Origin: an uncultured SAR86 cluster bacterium
Lineage (GTDB): Bacteria; Pseudomonadota; Gammaproteobacteria; Magnimaribacterales; D2472
Assembly (NCBI GenBank): GCA_902591565.1
Contig: CACJBC010000001.1
Span: 98,717 to 132,757 of the forward strand
DNA: 34,041 bases
Direction: 5' to 3'
Shown here: piece by piece, positions 23,246 through 31,217 of the stretch
Layout: every line of letters starts with the position of its first letter
Position numbering within the stretch: position 1 is the first letter of the stretch
The notes under the pieces: model-generated
Database searches by the model: none
What the model saw: the letters and a program-made list of their open reading frames with translations, nothing else
What the model was told of the DNA's origin: nothing
Made by a program: the position numbers and the translations under genes

Positions 23246-24723
23246 ATTTCTTAATAATAATTCTTCAAGGCTTAAAGATGTTAACTTTGGGTATTAGGTT
23301 CAAAATTTTTATGAATCCTAATGGTGAAAAAGCAGCAAAATACCTTGAGTCACTTGGGCCAATTTTTATTAAATTTGGTCAACTACTCTCTACAAGAACA
23401 GATATTCTAGATATAAGTACTGCAAAAGAACTTCAAAGTCTGACAGATAGCTGTAAGCCTTTTTCAGTCAAAGAGCTTAAAAAAATTGTAGAAAAAGAAC
23501 TTGGTGATTCAATTAATGAGTTGTTTGATGATTTCAACGAAGTGCCAATGGCAGCTGCATCATTAGCGCAAGTTCATTCTGCAAAACTTAAAGATGGTAA
23601 AAAAATTGTTATAAAAGTCTTAAGGCCAAATATTGAAAAAGAAGTTAAGAAGAATCTCAGACTTTTGAAATCTGCTGCAAAAGTTTGTACATACCTATAT
23701 TCCGAGAGCGACAGAATAAGACCAGTTGAGGTGGTACAAGATTATGAGAATACAATTTTACGTGAATTAGATTTAAGGCTTGAAGCTGCTAATACAAACC
23801 TTACTAGAAAAAACTTTGCAGGATCTGAGGAATTATATATCCCTGAAGTATATTGGGAGTTAACTACTTCAAAGGTAATGGTATTAGAAGAAATTGATGG
23901 AATTCCTTGTACGGACATTGAGACTATTGAGAAATTTAATATAGATAAAAAAAGATTGGCAGAAAATGGTGTCATGATTTTTCTTAACCAAGTATTTCGC
24001 GATAACTTTTTTCATGCGGATATGCATCCTGGAAACATATTTGTTTCTAAAGATAAACCTGAAAAGCCAGGATATATAGCAATCGACTGTGCTATAAGCG
24101 GTTCTCTTTCTAATGATGAAAGATATATTCTTGCAAGAATGCTTCAGGCAGTGATTAAACAAAATTATAAATCTCTAGCTCAGTTATTCATAAGCTCAGA
24201 ATGGGTTAATCCCAATTCAAACCAAATAGAGCTAGAGAATACTCTAAGAGCTTGTTGTGAGCCAATATTTGAGAAGCCTTTATCAGAAATTGAATTTGGT
24301 AAATTACTCTTGTATCTTTTCCAAAGCACTAGACCTTTTGGGTTATCGCTTCAGCCGTCATTAGTTTTACTTCAAAAAACTCTTATACATATTGAAGGAA
24401 TGGGTCGCCAAATATACCCTCAACTAGATTTTTGGGGAATAGCTGAGCCATACCTTGATAATTGGCTTAAAGAGCAATTTAATCCGTTAAAAATAAAAGA
24501 TTATATTGTAGAAAATAAAGATGAATTAATAACGAGAGCTTCTGAAATGCCGAGCTTTATATATGAAACCCTAGATGAAATTAGAGGTTATGCTAAAAAT
24601 AGAAGGTCGTATGAGGAAAAAATCCATAAGATGGAGATAGATCTGCAAAAACAAAAATACATCATAAGTTTCCTTCTAATAGGTATAATATCAGGGTGTG
24701 GTGCTTTTTTATTGCTCACATAG
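23242..24723 (+). CDS. ubiB: UbiB-family atypical kinase/ATPase
   Basis: UbiB is a membrane-bound ADCK-type protein with ATPase activity that supports ubiquinone synthesis, probably by helping extract lipid intermediates. The 493-residue protein shows the KxGQ motif (IKFGQLLSTRTDIL near 52), the Ala-rich loop that replaces the P-loop (PMAAASLAQVHSA near 105), the VIKVLRP lysine, the catalytic-loop HADMHPGNIF near 258, and a metal-binding DCA near 282 where E. coli has DCG. A C-terminal membrane helix (YIISFLLIGIISGCGAFLLL) anchors it. Overlap with ubiJ and the tatA ribosome site touching its stop codon show one operon. Confidence 0.95.
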   Translation: MNFLIIILQGLKMLTLGIRFKIFMNPNGEKAAKYLESLGPIFIKFGQLLSTRTDILDISTAKELQSLTDSCKPFSVKELKKIVEKELGDSINELFDDFNEVPMAAASLAQVHSAKLKDGKKIVIKVLRPNIEKEVKKNLRLLKSAAKVCTYLYSESDRIRPVEVVQDYENTILRELDLRLEAANTNLTRKNFAGSEELYIPEVYWELTTSKVMVLEEIDGIPCTDIETIEKFNIDKKRLAENGVMIFLNQVFRDNFFHADMHPGNIFVSKDKPEKPGYIAIDCAISGSLSNDERYILARMLQAVIKQNYKSLAQLFISSEWVNPNSNQIELENTLRACCEPIFEKPLSEIEFGKLLLYLFQSTRPFGLSLQPSLVLLQKTLIHIEGMGRQIYPQLDFWGIAEPYLDNWLKEQFNPLKIKDYIVENKDELITRASEMPSFIYETLDEIRGYAKNRRSYEEKIHKMEIDLQKQKYIISFLLIGIISGCGAFLLLT

Positions 24724-24732
24724 GAGGTTTAT

Positions 24733-24903
24733 ATGGGCTTAGGTGGAATAAGTATTTGGCAGCTTCTAATCATTTTATTTGTGGTGCTTTTAATTTTTGG
24801 TAGCGGTAAATTAAAGACTTTGGGATCTGACCTCGGATCAGGCCTTAAAAGCTTTAAAAAAGCTGTAAAAGAAGAAGATAAAGAAGAAAACAAACAAGAC
24901 TAA
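24733..24903 (+). CDS. tatA: Sec-independent translocase subunit TatA
   Basis: TatA forms the size-variable pore-like assembly of the twin-arginine pathway that exports folded proteins. The 56-residue product begins [20 protein letters not shown], a single membrane helix. It then has the hinge [14 protein letters not shown] and an amphipathic helix [11 protein letters not shown], ending in a charged tail. Length is at the short end for TatA (89 in E. coli). A strong AGGAGG lies five to six nt before the ATG and overlaps the ubiB stop. TatE-like length, but the position before tatB and tatC makes TatA the right name. Confidence 0.94.
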   Translation: MGLGGISIWQLLIILFVVLLIFGSGKLKTLGSDLGSGLKSFKKAVKEEDKEENKQD

Positions 24904-24906
24904 CAA

Positions 24907-25155
24907 TTGCTTCAAATTGGTTTTTTAGAAATTGCTATTATCCTAATTATAGGATTATTAGTTATTGGTCCTGAGAGACTACCTGAACTTATCAAGAATC
25001 TTTTAAAATTTTATAAAAAAATTCAAAATCAGTTCACTGAATTTAAAAATAACTTCGAAGAAGATATTGGTGCTGATGATATTAAAAAAGATGTTTTTAA
25101 TGAAATGCGGATGGAAGAATTAGAAGGCTTTGAGCAAAAAAAGAAAGATGAATAG
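24907..25155 (+). CDS. tatB: Sec-independent translocase subunit TatB
   Basis: TatB pairs with TatC to bind twin-arginine signal peptides. The product is 82 residues, about half of E. coli TatB (171), lacking most of the variable tail. It starts from a TTG three nt after the tatA stop, giving an N-terminus LQIGFLEIAIILIIGLLVIG that aligns with the family MFDIGFSELLLI pattern; the GPERLPELIK hinge follows, then an amphipathic helix and an acidic tail. No Shine-Dalgarno precedes the TTG, so it likely relies on coupling to tatA. Overlaps tatC by 8 nt. Confidence 0.93.
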   Translation: MLQIGFLEIAIILIIGLLVIGPERLPELIKNLLKFYKKIQNQFTEFKNNFEEDIGADDIKKDVFNEMRMEELEGFEQKKKDE

Positions 25156-25852
25156 CAGCTCAGTATCATCTCATCTGATAGAACTTAGATCTAGATTGAT
25201 TAAAACATTAATTTGCATGGGGATTCTTACCATTATCGGATTACCCTTTGCTTCAGAAATTTATTCTTTTGTAGCATCGCCATTGATGTCTGTTTTACCT
25301 AGTGGAAGCTCAATGATTGCTACTGGAGTAAGCTCGCCATTTATGGCTCCTATAAAATTAACTCTATTTGTGGCGCTATTACTGAGCATGCCTTATTTCT
25401 TTTATCAAATGTGGCTCTTTATGTCTCCGGGTCTTTATAAAAATGAAAAAGGCTTAATTCTACCCTTAATGACATCAACAATTTTTTTATTTATAGCAGG
25501 TGTAGCTTTTGCATATTACGTTGTATGTCCAATCATCTTTAGTTTTTTTATAAACTCTGCTCCTGATTCGATTATTGTTATGACTGACATAAGTCAATAT
25601 TTAAATTTTGTTCTTAGGGTTACTTTTGCTTTCGGAGTTGCTTTTGAGATGCCAGTAGCAACATATCTACTAATAAGATCTGGTATTGCAAAGAAAGACA
25701 AATTAAAGAAGGCGAGACCATACTTAATTGTATTATTTTTTATTTTAGGAATGCTTCTAACACCACCAGACATCTTTTCTCAGCTATTTCTAGCTATTCC
25801 AATGTGGCTTCTTTTTGAGCTTGGTCTTTTTATCTCAAAAGATAAAATCTAG
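25148..25852 (+). CDS. tatC: Sec-independent translocase subunit TatC
   Basis: TatC is the six-helix membrane receptor for twin-arginine signals. The 234-residue protein begins SSSVSSHLIELRSRLIKTL, with the conserved SHLxELRxRL. It has the periplasmic SPFMAPIKLTLFVALLLSMPYFFYQMW region (the FM/PxxxxK/F block), FAYYVVCP, and the late GVAFEMPVATYLLIRSGI with a conserved Glu, then LTPPDIFSQLFLAIPMWLLFE. The ATG at 25148 lies inside the tatB end; an in-frame upstream TTG/ATG candidate at 25130 has no family support. Its TAG shares a CTAG with the stop of the convergent LOG gene. Confidence 0.96.
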   Translation: MNSSSVSSHLIELRSRLIKTLICMGILTIIGLPFASEIYSFVASPLMSVLPSGSSMIATGVSSPFMAPIKLTLFVALLLSMPYFFYQMWLFMSPGLYKNEKGLILPLMTSTIFLFIAGVAFAYYVVCPIIFSFFINSAPDSIIVMTDISQYLNFVLRVTFAFGVAFEMPVATYLLIRSGIAKKDKLKKARPYLIVLFFILGMLLTPPDIFSQLFLAIPMWLLFELGLFISKDKI

Positions 25853-26430
25853 AGACCAAGTCTTTTAGTCCAATCGTCATTATCAGGCCTCTTATTTTCT
25901 ATAATTAGATTTACTAAGTCTCTACACGAAGATGAGACTATTAAATCATTAAAATTTGCATCTGTTATAAAACCTTCTTCAACTGCTTTTCTCATCCATG
26001 CTAGCAAATGGTCGTAATATCCCTCAGTATTTAGAAGTCCTATCGGCTTATTAATAAATCCTAGCTGATTGTTAGCCATTATCTCAGCCAATTCATCCAA
26101 AGATCCAACGCCACCAGGAAGCACTATAAATGCATCTGATCTTTTCATAAACTCATCCTTTCGATCTAATAGGTTTTTTGTAACTATTTGATTTTTAAGT
26201 CTTGGATTTACCAATTCAAGTTTATGTAAAGACTCAAGTCCAATTCCTATAGCATCCACTCCATTGTCTAGAGCTGCATCTGATACTATTTTCATCAGGC
26301 CAACATTACCGCCACCAAAGACAACATTTATTCCTTTTGCTGCAAGAATTTCGCCTATTTTTCTAGCATCTTCAGAATATCTAGGATTATTGCCATTATG
26401 GGCACCACAAAAAACTGATATATTTTTCAT
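25849..26430 (-). CDS. LOG family protein (TIGR00730 Rossmann fold)
   Basis: A 193-residue Rossmann-fold protein of the LOG/lysine-decarboxylase-like family. These proteins act as nucleoside 5'-monophosphate phosphoribohydrolases; in plants and some bacteria they release cytokinin bases, while in most bacteria the natural substrate is unknown. It opens MKNISVFCGAHNGNNPRYSE, has NVVFGGGNVGLM near 40, and the signature LPGGVGSLDELAEIMANNQL near 95 (family PGGxGTxxE). I use the ATG at 26430; a TTG two codons upstream is possible. Last gene of the tkt–pgk–aldolase–dtd unit, 7 nt after dtd. Confidence 0.9.
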   Translation of the reverse strand: MKNISVFCGAHNGNNPRYSEDARKIGEILAAKGINVVFGGGNVGLMKIVSDAALDNGVDAIGIGLESLHKLELVNPRLKNQIVTKNLLDRKDEFMKRSDAFIVLPGGVGSLDELAEIMANNQLGFINKPIGLLNTEGYYDHLLAWMRKAVEEGFITDANFNDLIVSSSCRDLVNLIIENKRPDNDDWTKRLGL

Positions 26431-26437
26431 AATCAAA

Positions 26438-26875
26438 TTAGGTTTTAAAATTAAACGTTACCGGTCCTTTGTTTATCAACGATATATTCATTGATGCTCC
26501 AAATTTCCCCTCTTTTACTAACTGGTGGCCTTTTTTAAATTGGTTCACAAATTCATCATACAGGAGTTTGGCTTTTTCAGGTTTTGCAGCCTTATGAAAT
26601 GTTGGTTTATTGCCTTTATCTGTTATTGCAGATAGCGTAAATTGGCTAACTATTAAAACTTCCTCTTCTGTCTCTTTTAATGAACATGAGGCAATTCCAT
26701 TTAAGCCATCAAGCATTTTAAAGTTAAGAAGCTTTTCAGACATCTTCTGAATTGACTCATTAGTATCATTGTCTTCGATACAAACAAATATTAATAGTCC
26801 GCCTTTAATTGCTGAAAATTCTCTATTCTCAATATGTACTTTGGCTTCAAGAACTCTTTGAACTAATGAAATCAA
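26438..26875 (-). CDS. dtd: D-aminoacyl-tRNA deacylase
   Basis: Dtd hydrolyses D-aminoacyl-tRNAs (and glycyl-tRNA-Ala), a chirality check in translation. The 145-residue length equals the E. coli protein. Hallmarks are the N-terminal SLVQRVLEAKVHI, the catalytic-pocket SQFTLSAITDKGNKPTF, and the cross-subunit Gly-cisPro motif LINKGPVTFNF at the end. Translation begins at TTG 26875, which gives the family-like M-I-S-L-V-Q-R-V start; AAAGA just upstream is a weak ribosome site. It follows the aldolase gene by three bases, so it is co-transcribed with central carbon genes. Confidence 0.95.
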   Translation of the reverse strand: MISLVQRVLEAKVHIENREFSAIKGGLLIFVCIEDNDTNESIQKMSEKLLNFKMLDGLNGIASCSLKETEEEVLIVSQFTLSAITDKGNKPTFHKAAKPEKAKLLYDEFVNQFKKGHQLVKEGKFGASMNISLINKGPVTFNFKT

Positions 26876-26878
26876 TCT

Positions 26879-27892
26879 TTAATCGTCTTCTAGGCCTTGA
26901 TCCCAATCTCCAAGAGATGCAAGTTTATTCATTTTGGCTCTGTGGGATAAAGCATCTTGTGAAATAAACATGTTTTCTGGTTTACCTCCCCAGGCTTTCA
27001 GTGCAGCAGCTTGAAGCGCTCTTCCATATGAAAAACTTAACTTCCATTCAAACCCACCTATTTTATTCATAGCATCTAAGTGTGCAGTTGCCAAAATATC
27101 AGATTGGCCTCCTGATAAAAAAGTAATTCCTGGAAGCTCTGGGGGAACGTTAGCAATCAAACAATCTAATGTTTTTCTTGCAACCTCATCAATGTCAGCT
27201 TGTTGATTAGAGTTGGAGCCTGATGTAACCATGTTTGGTTTTAATATTGTTCCTTTTATATTTACTTCATTATCAGCAAGATGCTTAAAGAGTGATTTCA
27301 AGGACCTATCTGATGCATCATAACAATCTTCAATTGAGTGAGAGCCGTCCATCAAGACTTCTGGCTCAACCATAGGAACCATTCCATTATCTTGAACAAT
27401 TTTTGCATAATCAGCTAATGCTTTCATATTAGCGTCAATGCATTCTTGGGTTGGCATGCCATCGCCAATTTTTATAACAGCTCTCCATTTAGTGAATTTT
27501 GCTCCCAAAGAAACATATTCTTTCAATCTTTCATCTAAACCGTCTAAGCCAACAGTTACTGTCTCATCTAAATCACCAAAAGGTTGAAGTCCTTTATCAA
27601 CTTTAATTCCAGGAAGGGCGCCTTGATTAGAAATAATATCAACGAGAGGAGTTCCGTCTTTTGCATTCTGTCTAATAGTTTCATCAAAAAGAATTACGCC
27701 ACCGATATTATCTTTCATGCCTGAAGATCTAAATAACATTTCTCTATAATCTCTTCTATTATTTTCATTAGACTCAACTCCAATGCTATCGAATCTTTTG
27801 CCGCATGTTGGATTGCTCTCATCAGCAGCAAGGATACCTTTGCCCCCTGAAACAATATAAGACGCTATTTCTTCTAAAGTATTTAATGACAT
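26879..27892 (-). CDS. Fructose-bisphosphate aldolase, class I (animal/plant-type fold)
   Basis: This enzyme cleaves fructose 1,6-bisphosphate to glyceraldehyde 3-phosphate and DHAP via a lysine Schiff base. The 337-residue sequence is the eukaryote-like class I type: GKGILAADESNPTCGKRFD near residue 17, ILFDETIRQ, KFTKWRAVIKIG near 133, the MVEPEVLMDG block, and the Schiff-base lysine in TILKPNMV near 218. It then has TFLSGGQSDILA, and WKLSFSYGRALQAAALKAW near 283. Gammaproteobacteria usually carry the unrelated zinc class II enzyme at this place, between pgk and the 3' end of the cluster. GGGAGAT precedes the ATG. It lies 10 nt after pgk. Confidence 0.95.
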   Translation of the reverse strand: MSLNTLEEIASYIVSGGKGILAADESNPTCGKRFDSIGVESNENNRRDYREMLFRSSGMKDNIGGVILFDETIRQNAKDGTPLVDIISNQGALPGIKVDKGLQPFGDLDETVTVGLDGLDERLKEYVSLGAKFTKWRAVIKIGDGMPTQECIDANMKALADYAKIVQDNGMVPMVEPEVLMDGSHSIEDCYDASDRSLKSLFKHLADNEVNIKGTILKPNMVTSGSNSNQQADIDEVARKTLDCLIANVPPELPGITFLSGGQSDILATAHLDAMNKIGGFEWKLSFSYGRALQAAALKAWGGKPENMFISQDALSHRAKMNKLASLGDWDQGLEDD

Positions 27893-27902
27893 TACTATCT
27901 CC

Positions 27903-29054
27903 CTATCTGTATGTTTTAGCTTTTAAAGCCTGTATAGATGGTAAATCTTTTCCTTCCATAAATTCAAGAAAAGCTCCTCCGCCAGTTGAACAATATGATA
28001 CATCATCTTTATTAATAAATTTGTTGATAGCAGATAAAGTCTCTCCACCTCCTGCTATAGAAAAACCATTTGATTTTGCTATTTCTTTAGATAACTCTTC
28101 TGTTCCCTTTGAAAAATAATCATTTTCAAATACTCCCAATGGCCCATTCCATAAAATAGTTTTTGAACCTAAAACTATATCTTTAATTTTTTCACTAACA
28201 AGCTGATCAAGAATCATTTCATTAATGCCAACATCAGAAATTCCTCTTTCACTAATATTTTTACCTTCAAAAGTCTCAGAAGTAATAACTTTTTCTGGCA
28301 GAATTACTTTACCTTGATCTAAAAGTTCCTTTGCAATAGTAACCATAGACTCCTCTATAAGAGATTGACCTACCTCATACCCTGCAGCTTTAATAAAAGT
28401 ATTTGCTATCCCTCCACCAACAATAACGTGATCAGCCTTAGAGTTAATATTTTTAATAAGTTCTAATTTAGTTGAAACTTTTGCACCTCCAATAATAGCG
28501 GTATAAGGCTTTTGAGTATTATTTAATGCTTTAGTAAGTGCTTCGATTTCTTTTTCTAGCAGGATTCCTGAGCATGCTGCATTGGCATGAATAATGGATG
28601 AATGAGTAGATGCCTGCTCCCTGTGAGAAGTTCCAAATGCATCAAAGACATATAGATCTCCAAGATTACCAAGCTTATCTCCTAACTCCTCAGTATTTGC
28701 TTTTTCTCCATCAAAAAATCTTATATTTTCAAGTAATTGAATACTAGAATTTCCATGAAAAATTGCAGGATCTTCAATAGATTCAATTACTTCTACCCTC
28801 TGACCAAAAATCTCAGATGCAGCTTTGGCAACAGGCTTTAAAGAAAAAATTTCTTCATAAGTACCTTCTGTAGGCCTTCCAAGATGACTTACTAATAAAA
28901 TTTTTGCGTCCTGATCTAAAGCATAATTTATAGTTGGAAGACATGCTTTTATTCTAGTTAGATCTTGAACATCTCCCTCTTTGATGGGGACATTCATATC
29001 AACTCTTATAACAAGATTTCTATTAGCAATATTTAATGAAGATAATTTAATCAT
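27903..29054 (-). CDS. pgk: Phosphoglycerate kinase
   Basis: Pgk transfers phosphate from 1,3-bisphosphoglycerate to ADP in glycolysis and runs backward in gluconeogenesis. The 383-residue protein is near the E. coli length (387). It shows the N-domain signature NLVIRVDMNVPIKEG near 13, SHLGRPTEG with the substrate arginine, the YVFDAFGTSHREQAS region, the hinge and ATP-binding PYTAIIGGAKVSTKLELI near 190, LWNGPLGVFE, and the C-terminal SIAGGGETLSAINKF. The ATG overlaps the tkt end by 8 nt. The gap/epd gene that commonly separates tkt and pgk is absent. Confidence 0.97.
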   Translation of the reverse strand: MIKLSSLNIANRNLVIRVDMNVPIKEGDVQDLTRIKACLPTINYALDQDAKILLVSHLGRPTEGTYEEIFSLKPVAKAASEIFGQRVEVIESIEDPAIFHGNSSIQLLENIRFFDGEKANTEELGDKLGNLGDLYVFDAFGTSHREQASTHSSIIHANAACSGILLEKEIEALTKALNNTQKPYTAIIGGAKVSTKLELIKNINSKADHVIVGGGIANTFIKAAGYEVGQSLIEESMVTIAKELLDQGKVILPEKVITSETFEGKNISERGISDVGINEMILDQLVSEKIKDIVLGSKTILWNGPLGVFENDYFSKGTEELSKEIAKSNGFSIAGGGETLSAINKFINKDDVSYCSTGGGAFLEFMEGKDLPSIQALKAKTYR

Positions 29055-31038
29055 TAACTAGTGATTTTGATAATTCAACAACATTTTCAGTTGTGAAACC
29101 AAAATGCTCAAGCAAAATATTAGCAGGAGCAGATTCACCAAAAGATTCGATGCCAAGGACTTTATCGCCCTTATTTAATATCTTGTACCAAGAATTAGGG
29201 TGTGATAACTCAACAACAAGAGCCGGCAATTCAGGCTTAATAACTTTTGATTGATAATCATCACTTTGTTCTAAAAATACATCCAAGCATGGCATTGAAA
29301 TGATATTTGACTTAATTCCATGATCATTTAACAAAGCATCTGATGCATCAAGAACTAGCTGAAGTTCACTTCCAGATGCTATTAATGAGATAGATGCATC
29401 TTCCTCTTCTTGTATTAAGTAGCCTCCGTTTTCAATTGCATTTATCTGCTCTTTATCTCTGGTTATAGCACTGGTATTTTGTCTGCTTAAAACCAAGCAC
29501 GTTGGAGAAGTTTCAGAAATAACAGCATTTTTCCAAGCTATGGATGTTTCAACAAGATCAGCGGGCCTCCAATTATAGAGGTTTGGAGTAGATCTCAATG
29601 TAACTAAGTGCTCTACAGGTTGATGAGTAGGGCCATCTTCTCCTAAAGCTATAGAATCATGTGTATAAACAAATATATTTGGTAATTGCATTAGAGCAGA
29701 CAGTCTCACTGCATTTCTAGCATAATCAGTAAATACTAGGAAAGTCGCACCATATGGTTTAATGCCCCCATGAAGAACCATTCCATTCATAATTGCAGAC
29801 ATCCCAAACTCTCTAACGCCATAATTTATATGATTACCAGTAGGATTTTCATTTGAAAATGTTGAGCTTGATTTAGTGAAAGTATTATTTGAGGGGGTCA
29901 GATCAGCTGAACCACCAACTAGTTCTGGAAGCTCTTTAACAAAAAAATCTAAGCATACCTGAGATGCTTTTCTTGTTGCCATTGAGCTATTTTCTTCATC
30001 ACACTGATTAAGAAAATCACTAAATTTTTTATCAAAATCTACTGGCATCTTCGAAGCAATTCTTCTATTTAGCTCTTTATGCTTTTCAGGATTGGTGGAT
30101 TTATATTCCTCCATTTCAGCATTCCATGATTCATTTAAGCTTGCTCCTTTAGACTTATGATCCCAAAAATCATAAATTGACTGTGGTAATTCAAAAGGTG
30201 CATGCTCCCAACCAAGAGCTTCTCTAGTTTTTAAGACTTCTTCTTCACCAAGAGGTGCGCCATGAACATCTGAAGTTCCAGATTTATTTGGAGACCCAAA
30301 ACCAATAGTTGTTCGACAGAAAATCATAGTTGGTTTTTCAGTCTCATTTTTTGCTGAAACAATTGCTTGATCTATTTCTTCAACGTTGTGGCCATCTACT
30401 TCTATGGTTTGCCAACCATAACTATCAAATCTCATTACCGTATCATCGGTAAACCAATTTTCTATCTCTCCATCAATTGAGATTCCATTCTGATCATAAA
30501 AGCAAATTAGTTTTCCTAAATTATGTGTTCCAGCAAAAGAACATGCTTCATGAGATATACCCTCCATTAGACACCCATCACCCAAGAATGCGTAAGTAAA
30601 GTGATTAACAGGTGAGTGATGATCAGAATTAAATTCTGCTGCAAGTATTTTCTCTGAAATTGCCATCCCAACTGCATTGGCAATCCCTTGGCCTAATGGT
30701 CCTGTAGTAGTTTCGACTCCACAATCAAGATCATATTCAGGATGACCAGGTGTTTTGGATTTTAACTTTCTAAAATCTTTAAGATCATCCATAGAAATTC
30801 CATAGCCCGTTAGATGTAATAGACTATATAAAAGCATTGATCCATGTCCATTAGATAAAACAAAACGGTCTCTATTAAACCAGTGCGGGTTTAATGGATT
30901 ATGATTTAAATGATTTTTCCATAAAGCTGTTGCTATTTCAGCCATACCCATTGGCATTCCAGGATGACCAGAATTTGCTTTTTGTACAGCATCTATAGAA
31001 AGAAATCTTAAGGCGTTAATAGGTTCGGAATGTTGCAT
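29047..31038 (-). CDS. tkt: Transketolase
   Basis: Transketolase moves two-carbon units between sugar phosphates with thiamine diphosphate, linking the pentose phosphate pathway with glycolysis. The 663-residue length matches E. coli TktA. Seen in order: FLSIDAVQKANSGHPGMPMG, the ThDP motif GDGCLMEGISHEA near 155 with its closing NGIS, the DVHGAPLGEEEV block, the pyrimidine domain REFGMSAIMNGMVLHGG near 405, and THDSIALGEDGPTHQPVEHL. I take the ATG at 31038, which has a GTGGGG ribosome site; an in-frame TTG at 31065 would add nine residues. It heads the tkt–pgk–aldolase–dtd–LOG operon. Confidence 0.97.
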   Translation of the reverse strand: MQHSEPINALRFLSIDAVQKANSGHPGMPMGMAEIATALWKNHLNHNPLNPHWFNRDRFVLSNGHGSMLLYSLLHLTGYGISMDDLKDFRKLKSKTPGHPEYDLDCGVETTTGPLGQGIANAVGMAISEKILAAEFNSDHHSPVNHFTYAFLGDGCLMEGISHEACSFAGTHNLGKLICFYDQNGISIDGEIENWFTDDTVMRFDSYGWQTIEVDGHNVEEIDQAIVSAKNETEKPTMIFCRTTIGFGSPNKSGTSDVHGAPLGEEEVLKTREALGWEHAPFELPQSIYDFWDHKSKGASLNESWNAEMEEYKSTNPEKHKELNRRIASKMPVDFDKKFSDFLNQCDEENSSMATRKASQVCLDFFVKELPELVGGSADLTPSNNTFTKSSSTFSNENPTGNHINYGVREFGMSAIMNGMVLHGGIKPYGATFLVFTDYARNAVRLSALMQLPNIFVYTHDSIALGEDGPTHQPVEHLVTLRSTPNLYNWRPADLVETSIAWKNAVISETSPTCLVLSRQNTSAITRDKEQINAIENGGYLIQEEEDASISLIASGSELQLVLDASDALLNDHGIKSNIISMPCLDVFLEQSDDYQSKVIKPELPALVVELSHPNSWYKILNKGDKVLGIESFGESAPANILLEHFGFTTENVVELSKSLVND

Positions 31039-31071
31039 TTTTCCCCACTTTTTAGATTTAAACAAATAATA

Positions 31072-31100
31072 ATAGTATTAAAAGTAAATTAATAGATTAA
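31072..31100 (-). promoter_or_regulatory. Possible promoter of the tkt operon
   Basis: On the minus strand TTAATC (31100–31095) and TACTAT (31077–31072) have 17-bp spacing, giving a start near 31065 and a leader of about 27 nt that contains the GTGGGG ribosome site. Both boxes deviate from consensus, and the region is very AT-rich. Confidence 0.3.
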
Positions 31101-31159
31101 ATATGATTTTTTGCTATAAAATAATCATTAAACTGATTTATCTTTTTTTATACATATTT

Positions 31160-31188
31160 TTGTCTCAAAAAAGCTAACTTTGAATAAT
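31160..31188 (+). promoter_or_regulatory. Predicted promoter of metK–ahcY
   Basis: TTGTCT (31160–31165) and AATAAT (31183–31188) have 17-bp spacing. The start would lie near 31195, leaving a leader of about 22 nt with GGAGG at 31206–31210, seven nt before the metK ATG. The -35 box lies in a small 6-bp hairpin (TTTTTG-TCT-CAAAAA, 31157–31171). With so short a leader there is no room for a riboswitch downstream of this promoter. Confidence 0.4.
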
Positions 31189-31217
31189 AATTATTATTAC
31201 TAATCGGAGGTAATTAA

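Noticed and set aside
31039-31217. Possible SAM riboswitch upstream of metK
   Set aside because: The 179-bp gap contains an AGCTAA reminiscent of SAM-II/SAM-V cores and a small hairpin at 31157–31171, but I could not build the required pseudoknot, and the best promoter starts after this point. An Infernal search with the SAM-II and SAM-V models would decide; a significant hit ending near the GGAGG would revive it.
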